From: a virus
Virus record (IMG/VR): IMGVR_UViG_3300045125_000065
Location: 1-55,811 of that record
Strand: one strand, 5' to 3'
Length of the DNA stretch: 55,811 bases
Shown here: piece after piece, positions 1 through 5,805 of the stretch
How the letters are laid out: each line of letters begins with the position of its first letter
Position numbering within the stretch: the first letter of the stretch is position 1
Notes under the pieces: generated by a model
Told to the model about the DNA's origin: nothing
Database searches by the model: none
The model's input: only the letters and a program-made list of their open reading frames with translations
Program-made: the position numbers and the translations under genes

Positions 1-157
1 CATCCATATAGACCACCAGTCCCCTCTGCGGGATGATCTGATGTTTGTGCGCTTGTTGCAGCCACTTGGCGCGCCACAAATAGGCGATGCGCTTCTCGAT
101 TGGAAGCGCGGCAAGGTGTTTTTGAACTTCGGGATCGCTGAAAGTTTCCGCGAGCAC
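1..157 (-). CDS. terL: Terminase large subunit, N-terminal part (continues at 55811)
   Basis: This is the first 52 or so codons of the DNA-packaging ATPase/nuclease whose remainder lies at the right end of the window. It begins at a GTG whose G is the last base of the preceding stop (TAGTG). The reading VLAETFSDPEVQKHLAAL is followed by a basic stretch (WRAKWLQQAHKHQIIP). A one-base deletion near base 25 shifts the frame; corrected, it reads GDWWSIWM and joins directly to MLAGRGAGKT at the right edge. The order terS, small membrane gene, terL is tight and overlapping. The join across the window ends is the best evidence that the sequence is a closed circle. Confidence 0.85.
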   Translation of the reverse strand, partial: MLAETFSDPEVQKHLAALPIEKRIAYLWRAKWLQQAHKHQIIPQRGLVVYMD

Positions 158-255
158 TATTCTTCGTCAGACTCTTCCGAATGATTTTGATAAAGATAAA
201 TGCAGACCACAGCGAGTAGGACAATCCCCGCAAGAATCAACGCCAAGTCACTCAT
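157..255 (-). CDS. Small single-pass membrane protein, 32 aa
   Basis: ATG at 255 overlaps the terS stop (ATGA) and its TAG stop overlaps the terL GTG, so it is translationally coupled between the two terminase genes. A hydrophobic segment covers residues 4-22 and the tail is acidic (HSEESDEE). Function unknown. A membrane protein of this size could be a holin-like or membrane-anchoring accessory, but nothing in the sequence settles that. Confidence 0.7.
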   Translation of the reverse strand: MSDLALILAGIVLLAVVCIYLYQNHSEESDEE

Positions 256-797
256 TCTTCAACCGCTTTCTTAAGCTCGGCGTTCTTCAGGATTGCATCG
301 AGCAACTTGCTTGCTTCGACTTCAGCCTCCACCCGAATCGGGCATGCTCGCATCGCCCGCGAGCGCTACACGGTCGCCGTACCGCTTCGGATTCCATTTC
401 GCCAGGAGCTTCAACCCGATCTCGGCGCGGGCCTTCTGCCATTGCACGAATCCGCTATCTACGCGCGCTCCGCCCTCTGAGAGGATCCGTTCCGGAGGGG
501 TGTTCATGTCTAGCCAGATTTGCTCGGCGATCGCTTCCTGCCCGATCTCGCGCGCCTTCGCGATTGCTGCGGAAAGACCGACTCCCTTATCCCCAGCAGC
601 ATCGTCCCGATACATCCAATCGTATACTGGTTGCGCCACTCTGGAAAGCCGTCTTGCCTGCATATCTCCCGCAATGGAATTCCCTCGGCGAGCATCTCGC
701 ACATTTGCCTTGCGATTTCTGGCGTGTATTTGCTTGGGCGCCCTGTTTTTTTCTTTTCAGGCTTTTCTGGAGCGTCTTCTTTCGGTTTGCGCGGCAT
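252..797 (-). CDS. terS: Terminase small subunit (two frameshifts)
   Basis: DNA-recognition subunit of the packaging motor. The N-terminus is charged (MPRKPKEDAPEKPEKKK) and is followed by GRPSKYTPEIARQMCEML and EGIPLREICRQDGFPEW, the helix-turn-helix pattern typical of terminase small subunit-like proteins (GRPSKYT motif). The frame shifts near 650, after which YDWMYRDDA and the long helix RARAEIGLKLLAKWNPKRYG-like region continue. A second shift near 345 leads to the C-terminus EVEASKLLDAILKNAELKK. The gene ends in an ATGA overlap with the small membrane gene. About 181 aa when corrected, normal for the family. The frameshifts look like indels, because conserved sequence continues on both sides. 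Confidence 0.85.
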
Positions 798-828
798 GTC
801 TTTATCTCTCGCTTGTTAAGCTGACGAA

Positions 829-1110
829 TTATTCAATGCGCGGGTGTGTTGCCCATCTATTTATTTCTTCTACTGCTTCGAGCAATTCTTCCGTGAACCG
901 ATCAACCTTGTCTTTATTCGGCGCGGGAAGCACGAGTTCTGCGCGGATGTCTCGGCATATCTTGCTCGCCAGCAGCGCGGCTTGCAGGGCTTCGCTTTGT
1001 TGCGGCTTGTCGTAAATAATCGACATTCCCTGACTGGTCATTTCCGCTTTTACGCCGTTTAGCTCAACCGTGATCTTTTCGCCGGGTTTCGGCTGAATGT
1101 GCTCAAACAA
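829..1110 (-). CDS. Hypothetical protein, 93 aa
   Basis: Not recognised. It starts MFEHIQPKPGEKITVELNGV and has a predicted helical C-terminal half (AALLASKICRDI, then TEELLEAVEEINRW). It lies immediately upstream of terS in the same orientation. Composition is ordinary for this genome and the frame is open throughout. Confidence 0.6.
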   Translation of the reverse strand: MFEHIQPKPGEKITVELNGVKAEMTSQGMSIIYDKPQQSEALQAALLASKICRDIRAELVLPAPNKDKVDRFTEELLEAVEEINRWATHPRIE

Positions 1111-1137
1111 CTGCGCGAAGTATTTTTCGTTGTTTCA

Positions 1138-1211
1138 TTGGATGAAGCGCGGATTCGAACCGGCAATACGATCTGGGCGTCGGGGTTTTCCTGATTAACC
1201 TATTCATCCAA
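1138..1211 (-). tRNA. Degenerate tRNA-like element
   Basis: A 74-nt element closed by a perfect 9-bp acceptor-like stem (TTGGATGAA/TTCATCCAA, 1203-1211 with 1138-1146). It contains a near-consensus T-arm loop, GGTTCGAATCC, at 1151-1161, and a D-arm-like GGTT...AACC with GG in the loop. I cannot fold a canonical anticodon arm: the best loops lack U33, so no isotype is assigned. It may be a tRNA damaged by an indel, a tRNA remnant, or a tRNA-mimicking RNA. Confidence 0.4.
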
Positions 1212-1396
1212 ACGGGAGCCGGCGCAGTTTCTTGTGCGCGCGGGAGGCTACGACACAATTAACCGGGAGCCGCCGGCTTTCGTTTAGATGCGGGCTTCCC
1301 ACCCGCTCGCGTCCTTAGACGTGTGCCGGTTACGATTGTCCGGCGGCGCGCCAGCTTTCGCGCTTAGGCGCGACCCCTAGAAACGCCCGCGCCCGA
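1212..1396 (-). ncRNA. GC-rich structured non-coding stretch with three similar hairpins
   Basis: No convincing reading frame. On the minus strand three short hairpins with CTAA/TAAG-type loops recur: CGCGCCTAAGCGCG, CGTCTAAGGACG and CATCTAAACG. Each is followed by a G(A)AAGC or GAGC element and a GGC-rich arm. The sequence GCCGGCTCCCG also occurs near both ends of the stretch (with small variation). Such density of local inverted repeats suggests a structured RNA, perhaps processed together with the adjoining tRNA-like element. Not assigned to a known family. Confidence 0.4.
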
Positions 1397-1528
1397 TTAA
1401 CACATCGCAAGCAACACAAAAGCAAGAATGAAACAGGTTCCTGCCAACCACTTCTCTCTAATCGTTTCAGATTTTACAACATGATAAGGCGACTTTTTCA
1501 TCATTTCTATAATTTCGTCACGGCGCAT
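1397..1528 (-). CDS. Small membrane protein, 43 aa
   Basis: It starts MRRDEIIEMMKKSPYHVV and ends in a hydrophobic segment (WLAGTCFILAFVLLAMC). Its start lies inside the 3' end of the upstream 77-aa gene (overlap 22 nt), as expected for a coupled operon gene. The N-terminus is cytoplasmic and charged, with a single C-terminal membrane anchor. Function unknown. Confidence 0.55.
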   Translation of the reverse strand: MRRDEIIEMMKKSPYHVVKSETIREKWLAGTCFILAFVLLAMC

Positions 1529-1740
1529 TCGTTTAACCTCCCGTTTTCTCCGAAATCGATATCCGGTACGTCCGCCCTCTCTACGTCCGTTATATCAATC
1601 CACTTTAAGCCTGAGCGCAACTGCCCGTCCTTGAACGTGTCGGATTGCACTTTGCCAATCGCCATGATGAGCGCTTGCGGATCGTTGAATTGCAAGCATC
1701 GCTTGATTCGCTGTGCTAGATAATCACATAGCATAGGCAT
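1507..1740 (-). CDS. Hypothetical protein, 77 aa
   Basis: Not recognised. Reads MPMLCDYLAQRIKRCLQF and later DITDVERADVPDIDFGENG. The start overlaps the end of the upstream gene (1724-1740). A second ATG two codons later (1734) is also possible. Confidence 0.55.
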   Translation of the reverse strand: MPMLCDYLAQRIKRCLQFNDPQALIMAIGKVQSDTFKDGQLRSGLKWIDITDVERADVPDIDFGENGRLNECAVTKL

Positions 1741-2029
1741 AGTGCCCCCCGACCTGCATCAAGTAATGGCGCAGCGAAACAACCTCGTAATGATTGAGTC
1801 TCCAGCTTGGAACGCGCTCATCGAGCACAAAGCCATGAAGCGCCTGCGGGATGAAAATAAACTCAGCGTCGAATCGGCAGATGAACTGCCCCGCGTCCCC
1901 GTTTCTTGAAAGTCGCCGGTCGTAAAACTCAACGAGCGGCATGAGCTTGTTCACCGTCCCGTTGTTGCGGCCGTAACGATCGCCGATTGCAACATAACGA
2001 ACATTAAAATCACCAACCTTAACCATCAT
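1724..2029 (-). CDS. Hypothetical protein, about 101 aa
   Basis: The start at 2029 (MMVKVGDFNVRYVAIGDRYG) is chosen because GGGAGG lies 5-7 nt upstream; an upstream in-frame ATG at 2047 lacks such a site. Not recognised; probably soluble, with a mixed alpha/beta composition. A terminator-like hairpin lies just upstream, so it may depend on read-through. Confidence 0.6.
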   Translation of the reverse strand: MMVKVGDFNVRYVAIGDRYGRNNGTVNKLMPLVEFYDRRLSRNGDAGQFICRFDAEFIFIPQALHGFVLDERVPSWRLNHYEVVSLRHYLMQVGGHYAYAM

Positions 2030-2051
2030 GATTCCTCCCAGATTCATGCGT

Positions 2052-2074
2052 TAAAAGGCCCGGAATCTTCCGGG
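2052..2074 (-). terminator. Intrinsic terminator-like hairpin
   Basis: Minus strand CCCGGA-AGAT-TCCGGG followed by CCTTTTAA. It follows the cysteine-rich gene (2089-2295) and precedes the next start. The U-run is short, so partial termination is likely. Confidence 0.5.
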
Positions 2075-2088
2075 GTTGCCCTCGCGGG

Positions 2089-2295
2089 CTATGCGATTCC
2101 CCAAGGACACCCATCCCTAGAGTTGCATTCGGTGATGACGTACCAGCTATCTCTAGTTGAGTACGGATCGGAGACTTGGATACTGCGCGGGCAGTCTGAA
2201 CAGCTTGCGGGCCGCGGGCCGGGGGCATCACATTTGCCCGATCCGGCGCGGTGGGGGAAGGCGTAGGCGGTACAGGTGCAAGGTTCTTTTTTCAT
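2089..2295 (-). CDS. Small cysteine-rich protein, 68 aa
   Basis: Start at 2295 (MKKEPCTCTAYAFPHRAGSG). The longer in-frame ATG at 2322 lies inside the leader hairpin and is rejected. Cysteines occur as CTC, GSGKC, CSDC, TEC and DGC, suggesting a metal-binding knuckle. It is driven by its own promoter and conserved 5' hairpin leader. Function unknown. Confidence 0.6.
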   Translation of the reverse strand: MKKEPCTCTAYAFPHRAGSGKCDAPGPRPASCSDCPRSIQVSDPYSTRDSWYVITECNSRDGCPWGIA

Positions 2296-2313
2296 TTTGT
2301 TTCTTTCGCTGTC

Positions 2314-2327
2314 CTGCGACATTGCAG
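2314..2327 (-). promoter_or_regulatory. Conserved 5' leader hairpin, copy 1
   Basis: CTGC-AATGTC-GCAG followed directly by GACAGCGAAAG and then the start of the 2295 gene. Copy 1 of 4: this stem has 4 bp because one pair is an A-C mismatch relative to copy 3. The hairpin would sit at the very 5' end of the mRNA made from the promoter at 2335-2363. Confidence 0.6.
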
Positions 2328-2334
2328 TGATTTA

Positions 2335-2363
2335 ATTTTATGTTGCACTAGGCGCTGTGTCAA
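2335..2363 (-). promoter_or_regulatory. Sigma70 promoter (P1)
   Basis: Minus strand TTGACA (2358-2363), 17-nt spacer, TAAAAT (2335-2340): a near-consensus host-type promoter. It lies between a strong terminator and the cysteine-rich gene. Confidence 0.8.
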
Positions 2364-2375
2364 TGCCCACTTCGC

Positions 2376-2400
2376 AAAAAATCCCGGCGCATGGCCGGGA
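2376..2400 (-). terminator. Strong intrinsic terminator
   Basis: Minus strand TCCCGGC-CATGC-GCCGGGA followed by TTTTTT, directly after the stop of the 123-aa gene (2407-2778). It insulates that gene from promoter P1. Confidence 0.85.
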
Positions 2401-2406
2401 CGTTCT

Positions 2407-2778
2407 TTACGCAGTGAGCTTGTAGGGCTTGTTCCACTTGCCGACGTTGATTTCGGTGTACCAACCCACATGGAAATAATCCGCCTGTGTGTCGCTTTCG
2501 TCGAAATTTCCAATGTTCATTGCTTCGCGCACCTTGAGCAGAAATTCTCGCGCGATGCCTTCGTGGTGATCCTTGATCCAATAGACATTGATGCTTACCG
2601 ATCCTGACCGCTGCGCGCTTTCATGGGCGTTCGCCAGGAAATCAATCGGACCTTCGGTGATGTTGAGGCAGAGCGTGCTGTGGTTGCGGACGGACAAGGT
2701 TGCCTTGATACCGTATTGCTTGCAGATCGCCTTGATCTGGGGGCGAGATGCGCTCTTTTCGCTGTTGATATAAGCCAT
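2407..2778 (-). CDS. Hypothetical protein, 123 aa (LPD29-like fold possible)
   Basis: It starts MAYINSEKSASRPQIKAICK, has a central SINVYWIKDHHEG and ends YFHVGWYTEINVGKWNKPY. The alternation of a helix, short strands and an aromatic-rich C-terminus resembles small phage proteins sometimes grouped with the large polyvalent protein-associated domain 29, but this is recall only. It has its own promoter, hairpin leader and terminator, so it is a monocistronic unit. Confidence 0.6.
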   Translation of the reverse strand: MAYINSEKSASRPQIKAICKQYGIKATLSVRNHSTLCLNITEGPIDFLANAHESAQRSGSVSINVYWIKDHHEGIAREFLLKVREAMNIGNFDESDTQADYFHVGWYTEINVGKWNKPYKLTA

Positions 2779-2800
2779 GATTTTTCCCTCTTTCGCTGTC

Positions 2801-2814
2801 CAGTCATGCGACTG
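2801..2814 (-). promoter_or_regulatory. Conserved 5' leader hairpin, copy 2
   Basis: CAGTC-GCAT-GACTG followed by GACAGCGAAAGAGGG and an ATG. A 5-bp perfect stem whose base pairs differ from the other copies while the flank GACAGCGA is identical. Confidence 0.65.
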
Positions 2815-2821
2815 TGTTTAA

Positions 2822-2851
2822 ACTTTAACTTACATAACCCGGCCGTGTCAA
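2822..2851 (-). promoter_or_regulatory. Sigma70 promoter (P2)
   Basis: TTGACA (2846-2851), 18-nt spacer, TAAAGT (2822-2827); a 17-nt spacing to TTAAAG is also possible. The -35 box sits in the loop of a CCCGGC...GCCGGG hairpin that follows the upstream gene, so terminator and promoter may overlap. Confidence 0.7.
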
Positions 2852-2870
2852 GCCGGGCGTGCAGATTTAT

Positions 2871-3035
2871 TCAAAAACTTATTTTGATATTGTCGGGGTC
2901 TTGCGCATGCACAACGATCTCAATCACGCCTTGGTCGGCCGTATGGATGAGGATGCAGCGCCAGTTGATGTCGACAGACTCTAGAATCTCGCGGATTTCG
3001 ATGCGCACGACGTTTTGAATGTCGGTTGTGACCAT
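2871..3035 (-). CDS. Small acidic protein, 54 aa
   Basis: MVTTDIQNVVRIEIREILES then HTADQGVIEIVVHAQDPD. It is preceded by GAGGAG 9-14 nt upstream of the ATG and by promoter P3 with its hairpin. Not recognised; the strand-helix pattern suggests a small folded protein. Confidence 0.6.
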   Translation of the reverse strand: MVTTDIQNVVRIEIREILESVDINWRCILIHTADQGVIEIVVHAQDPDNIKISF

Positions 3036-3055
3036 GATTTTTGCTCCTCGCTGTC

Positions 3056-3069
3056 CTGCAACATTGCAG
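3056..3069 (-). promoter_or_regulatory. Conserved 5' leader hairpin, copy 3
   Basis: CTGCAATGTTGCAG, a perfect palindromic hairpin, followed by GACAGCGAGGAG, in which the Shine-Dalgarno sequence directly abuts the conserved flank. Confidence 0.65.
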
Positions 3070-3076
3070 TGATTTA

Positions 3077-3105
3077 ATTTTGTATTAACTTTTAATGCCT
3101 GTCAA
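3077..3105 (-). promoter_or_regulatory. Sigma70 promoter (P3)
   Basis: TTGACA (3100-3105), 17-nt spacer, CAAAAT (3077-3082). The -35 box overlaps the last codons of the upstream 74-aa gene. Confidence 0.7.
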
Positions 3106-3316
3106 TGCTTTTTTGCAGCCCCAACACCATGTCAAGCGCAGTCTCCGTTGGCGCGCTCATCACGTCTTTCTCGATCAGCCACCAAAAATTCACGGGCAAC
3201 CACTTTCCCTCTTTAAAGACCTCAACGCATCCGTTCCGTCGAATCCTGTACCGTTGGGCGCCCGCGATCTCTCGCAGCTTTTCTCGCAACGCGCGTTTTC
3301 TTTGCTCAGCGTTCAT
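3092..3316 (-). CDS. Hypothetical protein, 74 aa
   Basis: Basic N-terminus (MNAEQRKRALREKLREIAGA) then KEGKWLPVNFWWLIEKDV. ATGA overlap with the upstream gene at 3313-3316. Not recognised. Confidence 0.6.
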   Translation of the reverse strand: MNAEQRKRALREKLREIAGAQRYRIRRNGCVEVFKEGKWLPVNFWWLIEKDVMSAPTETALDMVLGLQKSIDRH

Positions 3317-3528
3317 TGCGTAATACCCGAAGGCGGAATCGTGAAGGTTTCAGTGTGCCCGCTGCGGCTTTCCCAGGCGCGCAATTCAATGATTGGTTGG
3401 CCGCAGATGTCCAGCGCGCGTTCTGCCTCCATTGCCCACGCGCGCAGCTGCTCCGCATTTACTGGCGGCCGCTTCGAGTTCTCGCGCAACCAACGATTGA
3501 TAAGTGTCATGCCGCGTGCATTGACCAT
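3313..3528 (-). CDS. Hypothetical protein, 71 aa
   Basis: Helical N-terminal half (RPPVNAEQLRAWAMEAERAL) and a short beta C-terminus. Coupled by overlap to the next gene. Not recognised. Confidence 0.6.
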   Translation of the reverse strand: MVNARGMTLINRWLRENSKRPPVNAEQLRAWAMEAERALDICGQPIIELRAWESRSGHTETFTIPPSGITQ

Positions 3529-3542
3529 GATGTTTTCCTTTC

Positions 3543-3833
3543 TTAACGGCTCGTGACCTTGACCGAATAAACCGCCGCGGTTTTCGTGTGCGCGACGATG
3601 ATTGCTTCAGGAATCGACAGCTTCTTAGCTATCGACTTCCAGTCAATAGTCGAGCGGTTGCTTTCAATGTAAGTCGCGCGGAACTGCGCGCCGTCGAACT
3701 GCTTTTCGCCCGACAGGCTAGCCTGCTCTTTGATCGTGTTTTTGATTTCGTCGGCGCGCTTGGTGAGCGCGTCAATCTGGGCGAGGAGATCGCCAAGGGT
3801 GTCAATATCGGTGCGGGTGATGGTGGTGTTCAT
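3543..3833 (-). CDS. Hypothetical protein, 96 aa
   Basis: An N-terminal coiled-coil-like helix (DTLGDLLAQIDALTKRADEI) followed by AQFRATYIESNRSTIDWKSI. Proteins with this pattern occur among replication-region accessory genes of other phages, without known function. First gene after promoter P4. Confidence 0.65.
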   Translation of the reverse strand: MNTTITRTDIDTLGDLLAQIDALTKRADEIKNTIKEQASLSGEKQFDGAQFRATYIESNRSTIDWKSIAKKLSIPEAIIVAHTKTAAVYSVKVTSR

Positions 3834-3854
3834 AATCTTGCCTCGTTCGCTGTC

Positions 3855-3868
3855 CGGTCAAGTGACCG
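3855..3868 (-). promoter_or_regulatory. Conserved 5' leader hairpin, copy 4
   Basis: CGGTC-ACTT-GACCG followed by GACAGCGAACGAGG and an ATG. Same geometry as copies 1-3, with compensating base changes in the stem. Confidence 0.65.
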
Positions 3869-3875
3869 TGTTCAA

Positions 3876-3905
3876 ATAATAAGTTACACGAACGAGGCGC
3901 GTCAA
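3876..3905 (-). promoter_or_regulatory. Sigma70 promoter (P4)
   Basis: TTGACG (3900-3905), 18-nt spacer, TATTAT (3876-3881). It follows the Ref-like nuclease gene directly. Confidence 0.65.
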
Positions 3906-3912
3906 GTTGTTT

Positions 3913-4239
3913 TTAATCGTTCCTCTTTAAGCGCTGCTTCACCTCTTCGAGCAATTCAAGCTCGCTCGTGCCCCAGAGTTTTGCGAAGCCCTTCGTGCCT
4001 AAACCATGTACGCCCGTATTGCCTCGGTGGTGCTCGGGGCATAGGGGGAGCGTGTCGTAATGGCTCGCGCGCCTTGCTGCGCCCGTTCCCGCGCGGATGT
4101 GGTGCACTTCAGCCGGCGTTCCTGAAAACCCCATTCGCTCACAGATGATGCAGCCGAGCTCGGCTACTCTCGACAGGTATCGGCGCTCATCTTTTGTCAA
4201 AAGCGTCCCCAAACCCTCTCGCGATGCGGTCGATTTCAA
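3913..4239 (-). CDS. Ref-like RecA-dependent HNH nuclease
   Basis: 108 aa. Contains a treble-clef HNH arrangement: C30 and C33 (LGCIICERMG), HHIRAGTG at 46-53, H60, LPLCPEHH at 65-72 and H78 (GVHGLG). This matches phage P1 Ref-type recombination-enhancement nucleases, which nick DNA at RecA filaments; the family assignment is from motif recall. It overlaps the upstream gene by 53 nt and lies downstream of the RusA gene, consistent with a recombination module. Confidence 0.75.
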   Translation of the reverse strand: MKSTASREGLGTLLTKDERRYLSRVAELGCIICERMGFSGTPAEVHHIRAGTGAARRASHYDTLPLCPEHHRGNTGVHGLGTKGFAKLWGTSELELLEEVKQRLKRND

Positions 4240-4510
4240 TGTTATTTTGGCGGCTCACCCAAGGCAGCGTTACGCCCACCAATTTTCTAAACTCCTCAAC
4301 GCTTCCCGGCTCGTTATTCATTCCGGCCATAATTTGCTTAGCCTTACGGGCCACCGTTGCAATATCGGCGTCCCCTTTTCGCTCGGCCAAGGTTTCGGCT
4401 AGCCGCAAATGCGCGCCCAGATCGGCCAGGTGTTCCGGCTGCAGCCACTCCTGATCAAGCGCAAGCAGGGCAATGTGCCCTGGCAATTCGAGATAATTCA
4501 AGCGCTTCAT
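4187..4510 (-). CDS. Hypothetical protein, 107 aa
   Basis: Start taken at the ATG at 4510 (MKRLNYLELPGHIALLALDQ) rather than the GTG at 4525. Leucine-rich helical middle (LADLGAHLRLAETLAERKG) and a C-terminal helix overlapping the nuclease start. Not recognised. Confidence 0.6.
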   Translation of the reverse strand: MKRLNYLELPGHIALLALDQEWLQPEHLADLGAHLRLAETLAERKGDADIATVARKAKQIMAGMNNEPGSVEEFRKLVGVTLPWVSRQNNIEIDRIARGFGDAFDKR

Positions 4511-4568
4511 GCCCAACGGCAGCACAATCGGCCGTGGAATTCTTTTTTCTGAGACACTTTTTCGGTTT

Positions 4569-4705
4569 TTATTTATAAAAAGTCATCAAAATGATCGCAA
4601 TTAACGCTGCCGCCAACGCGCCGACGATTACGCCATAGATAAAGCCGGCCCCCAGCCCTCCTGGTAGCCTTCCTCCAGCACAGTCTCGAATTCATCAGGA
4701 CTCAT
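4569..4705 (-). CDS. Small membrane protein, about 45 aa (one frameshift)
   Basis: Starts MSPDEFETVLEEGYQEGW; then the frame shifts by one at a G-run near 4645 and continues AGFIYGVIVGALAAALIAII, a clear transmembrane segment, ending MTFYK. Its start overlaps the upstream stop (ATGA at 4702-4705). Function unknown. Confidence 0.5.
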
Positions 4706-5028
4706 ATCGTTGATTTCCCTTCCGCTCTGTTCGTGGCCTCCCGGCTGCGCCACACCTCGATTCTGGCTTGCGCCGCCACCAGCCCCCACCTAATTTCTTC
4801 TTCAATCAAAACCGCTTCTTTCAGCCCCGCCAGCAACTTTAAGTATTCCGGGTCGCTGTAAGCCTCCCGCTCCTGGGCATTTACAGCGTTTTCCATGCTG
4901 CGCTTCATCAGGATTGCCTTCAGGCTCTTGCGGTACTCCTCCAGGTAGATTCGCTCTGCCTTAGCCTGGGCGTATCGTTTGCCGTGCTTGAAAATGTATT
5001 CAATCGCGGCTTCAGGGTTATCCGTCAA
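4702..5028 (-). CDS. Hypothetical phage protein, 108 aa
   Basis: Almost entirely helical and charged (AIEYIFKHGKRYAQAKAERI, then IEEEIRWGLVAAQARIEVWR). ATGA overlaps on both sides. The pattern resembles small proteins found near RusA in other phages; role unknown. Confidence 0.65.
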   Translation of the reverse strand: MTDNPEAAIEYIFKHGKRYAQAKAERIYLEEYRKSLKAILMKRSMENAVNAQEREAYSDPEYLKLLAGLKEAVLIEEEIRWGLVAAQARIEVWRSREATNRAEGKSTI

Positions 5029-5249
5029 TGTCTATTCCCCGCGATGTAGTCTTTCGTAATCATGATTGAAATTTCATGGTCAAGATCAAGCGGAATCACC
5101 AAAGTCTCTCCGCTTCGTTCGCCCGCAAAACAATGTCGCTCGGTCAAATCAATCATGGATTTTGCCCCGTCCAGCAAAGACTCCAGCGCCTGGCGGGCTT
5201 CCAGTTGGTCATTCTCGTCCGTCAAATTCATGTTTTCGTGTTCAATCAT
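5025..5249 (-). CDS. Hypothetical protein, 74 aa
   Basis: An acidic helical N-terminus (NLTDENDQLEARQALESLLD) followed by a beta-rich C-terminus (SGETLVIPLDLDHEISIMI). Coupled by overlap to RusA upstream and the 108-aa gene downstream. Confidence 0.6.
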   Translation of the reverse strand: MIEHENMNLTDENDQLEARQALESLLDGAKSMIDLTERHCFAGERSGETLVIPLDLDHEISIMITKDYIAGNRH

Positions 5250-5587
5250 GCTTGCCTCACCTTAACTTTCAGAACACCGCCCTTCTGCTCCGCCCAATAA
5301 ATACGCAAGTCCACAATCTGCGAATCGTCTTCCCACGTTTCTGCATGAGTCAAAGCATCAATTGAGGGCTTTAAAAGGTTATCGAGATCCCGCTTTCGGT
5401 TATCCGGGCGAAAAGCCTCAATCTCAACAGCAACTTTGCTCAAAATTTTCGGGGATGGATTTTTTGCCCGCTGCAACAGCACAAGCTTCCGGTACTCCCT
5501 GCCCGCTTTTGAAATGATGATTCGATTCCTGAAAACCCGGTAGTAAGTGTTGATCGTGGGCGGCCACGGCAACTCGAATTCAATCAT
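5246..5587 (-). CDS. rusA: RusA-family Holliday junction resolvase
   Basis: 113 aa, full length for RusA. N-terminal LPWPPTINTYYR motif, basic DNA-contacting stretch RPDNRKR at 60-66, and the catalytic acidic set in DLDNLLKPSIDAL (D67, D69, D77), with DDSQI at 87-91. It resolves branched DNA intermediates of replication and recombination before packaging. The frame is intact, with ATGA overlaps on both sides. Confidence 0.92.
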   Translation of the reverse strand: MIEFELPWPPTINTYYRVFRNRIIISKAGREYRKLVLLQRAKNPSPKILSKVAVEIEAFRPDNRKRDLDNLLKPSIDALTHAETWEDDSQIVDLRIYWAEQKGGVLKVKVRQA

Positions 5588-5805
5588 CGCCAGTCATCCT
5601 TATCGCCGCGGTTTCCTTTGGCCCACTGATCTTTCGCGTCAGCCTCAAGCGTGCTTTCCGGGTGTAGCTGGTTCCACCCGCGTACCCACTGCCCTTTTGA
5701 GTCGGTGTATCCCTTCAGCCATTCAAACGCCCTCTGCCTGTTTTCCGCCCGCATCTTAAGCAGCCATCTCACCAGGCACTGATGGCGATAGTCTTCATCT
5801 TTCAA
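5584..5805 (-). CDS. Hypothetical RusA-linked protein, 73 aa
   Basis: MKDEDYRHQCLVRWLLKMRA, a tryptophan-rich middle and the C-terminus DQWAKGNRGDKDDWR. Genes with this signature often precede rusA in phages of Proteobacteria (recall). Overlaps both neighbours by ATGA. Confidence 0.65.
   Translation of the reverse strand: MKDEDYRHQCLVRWLLKMRAENRQRAFEWLKGYTDSKGQWVRGWNQLHPESTLEADAKDQWAKGNRGDKDDWR

Noticed and set aside
1481-1723. Plus-strand frame opposite the 77-aa gene
   Set aside because: Low-quality composition and exactly antisense to a better supported minus-strand gene.
2839-2862. CCCGGC/GCCGGG hairpin after the 54-aa gene as a terminator
   Set aside because: It is followed by TTATGTAAG rather than a U-run and contains the -35 box of P2, so termination is uncertain; noted only under the promoter.
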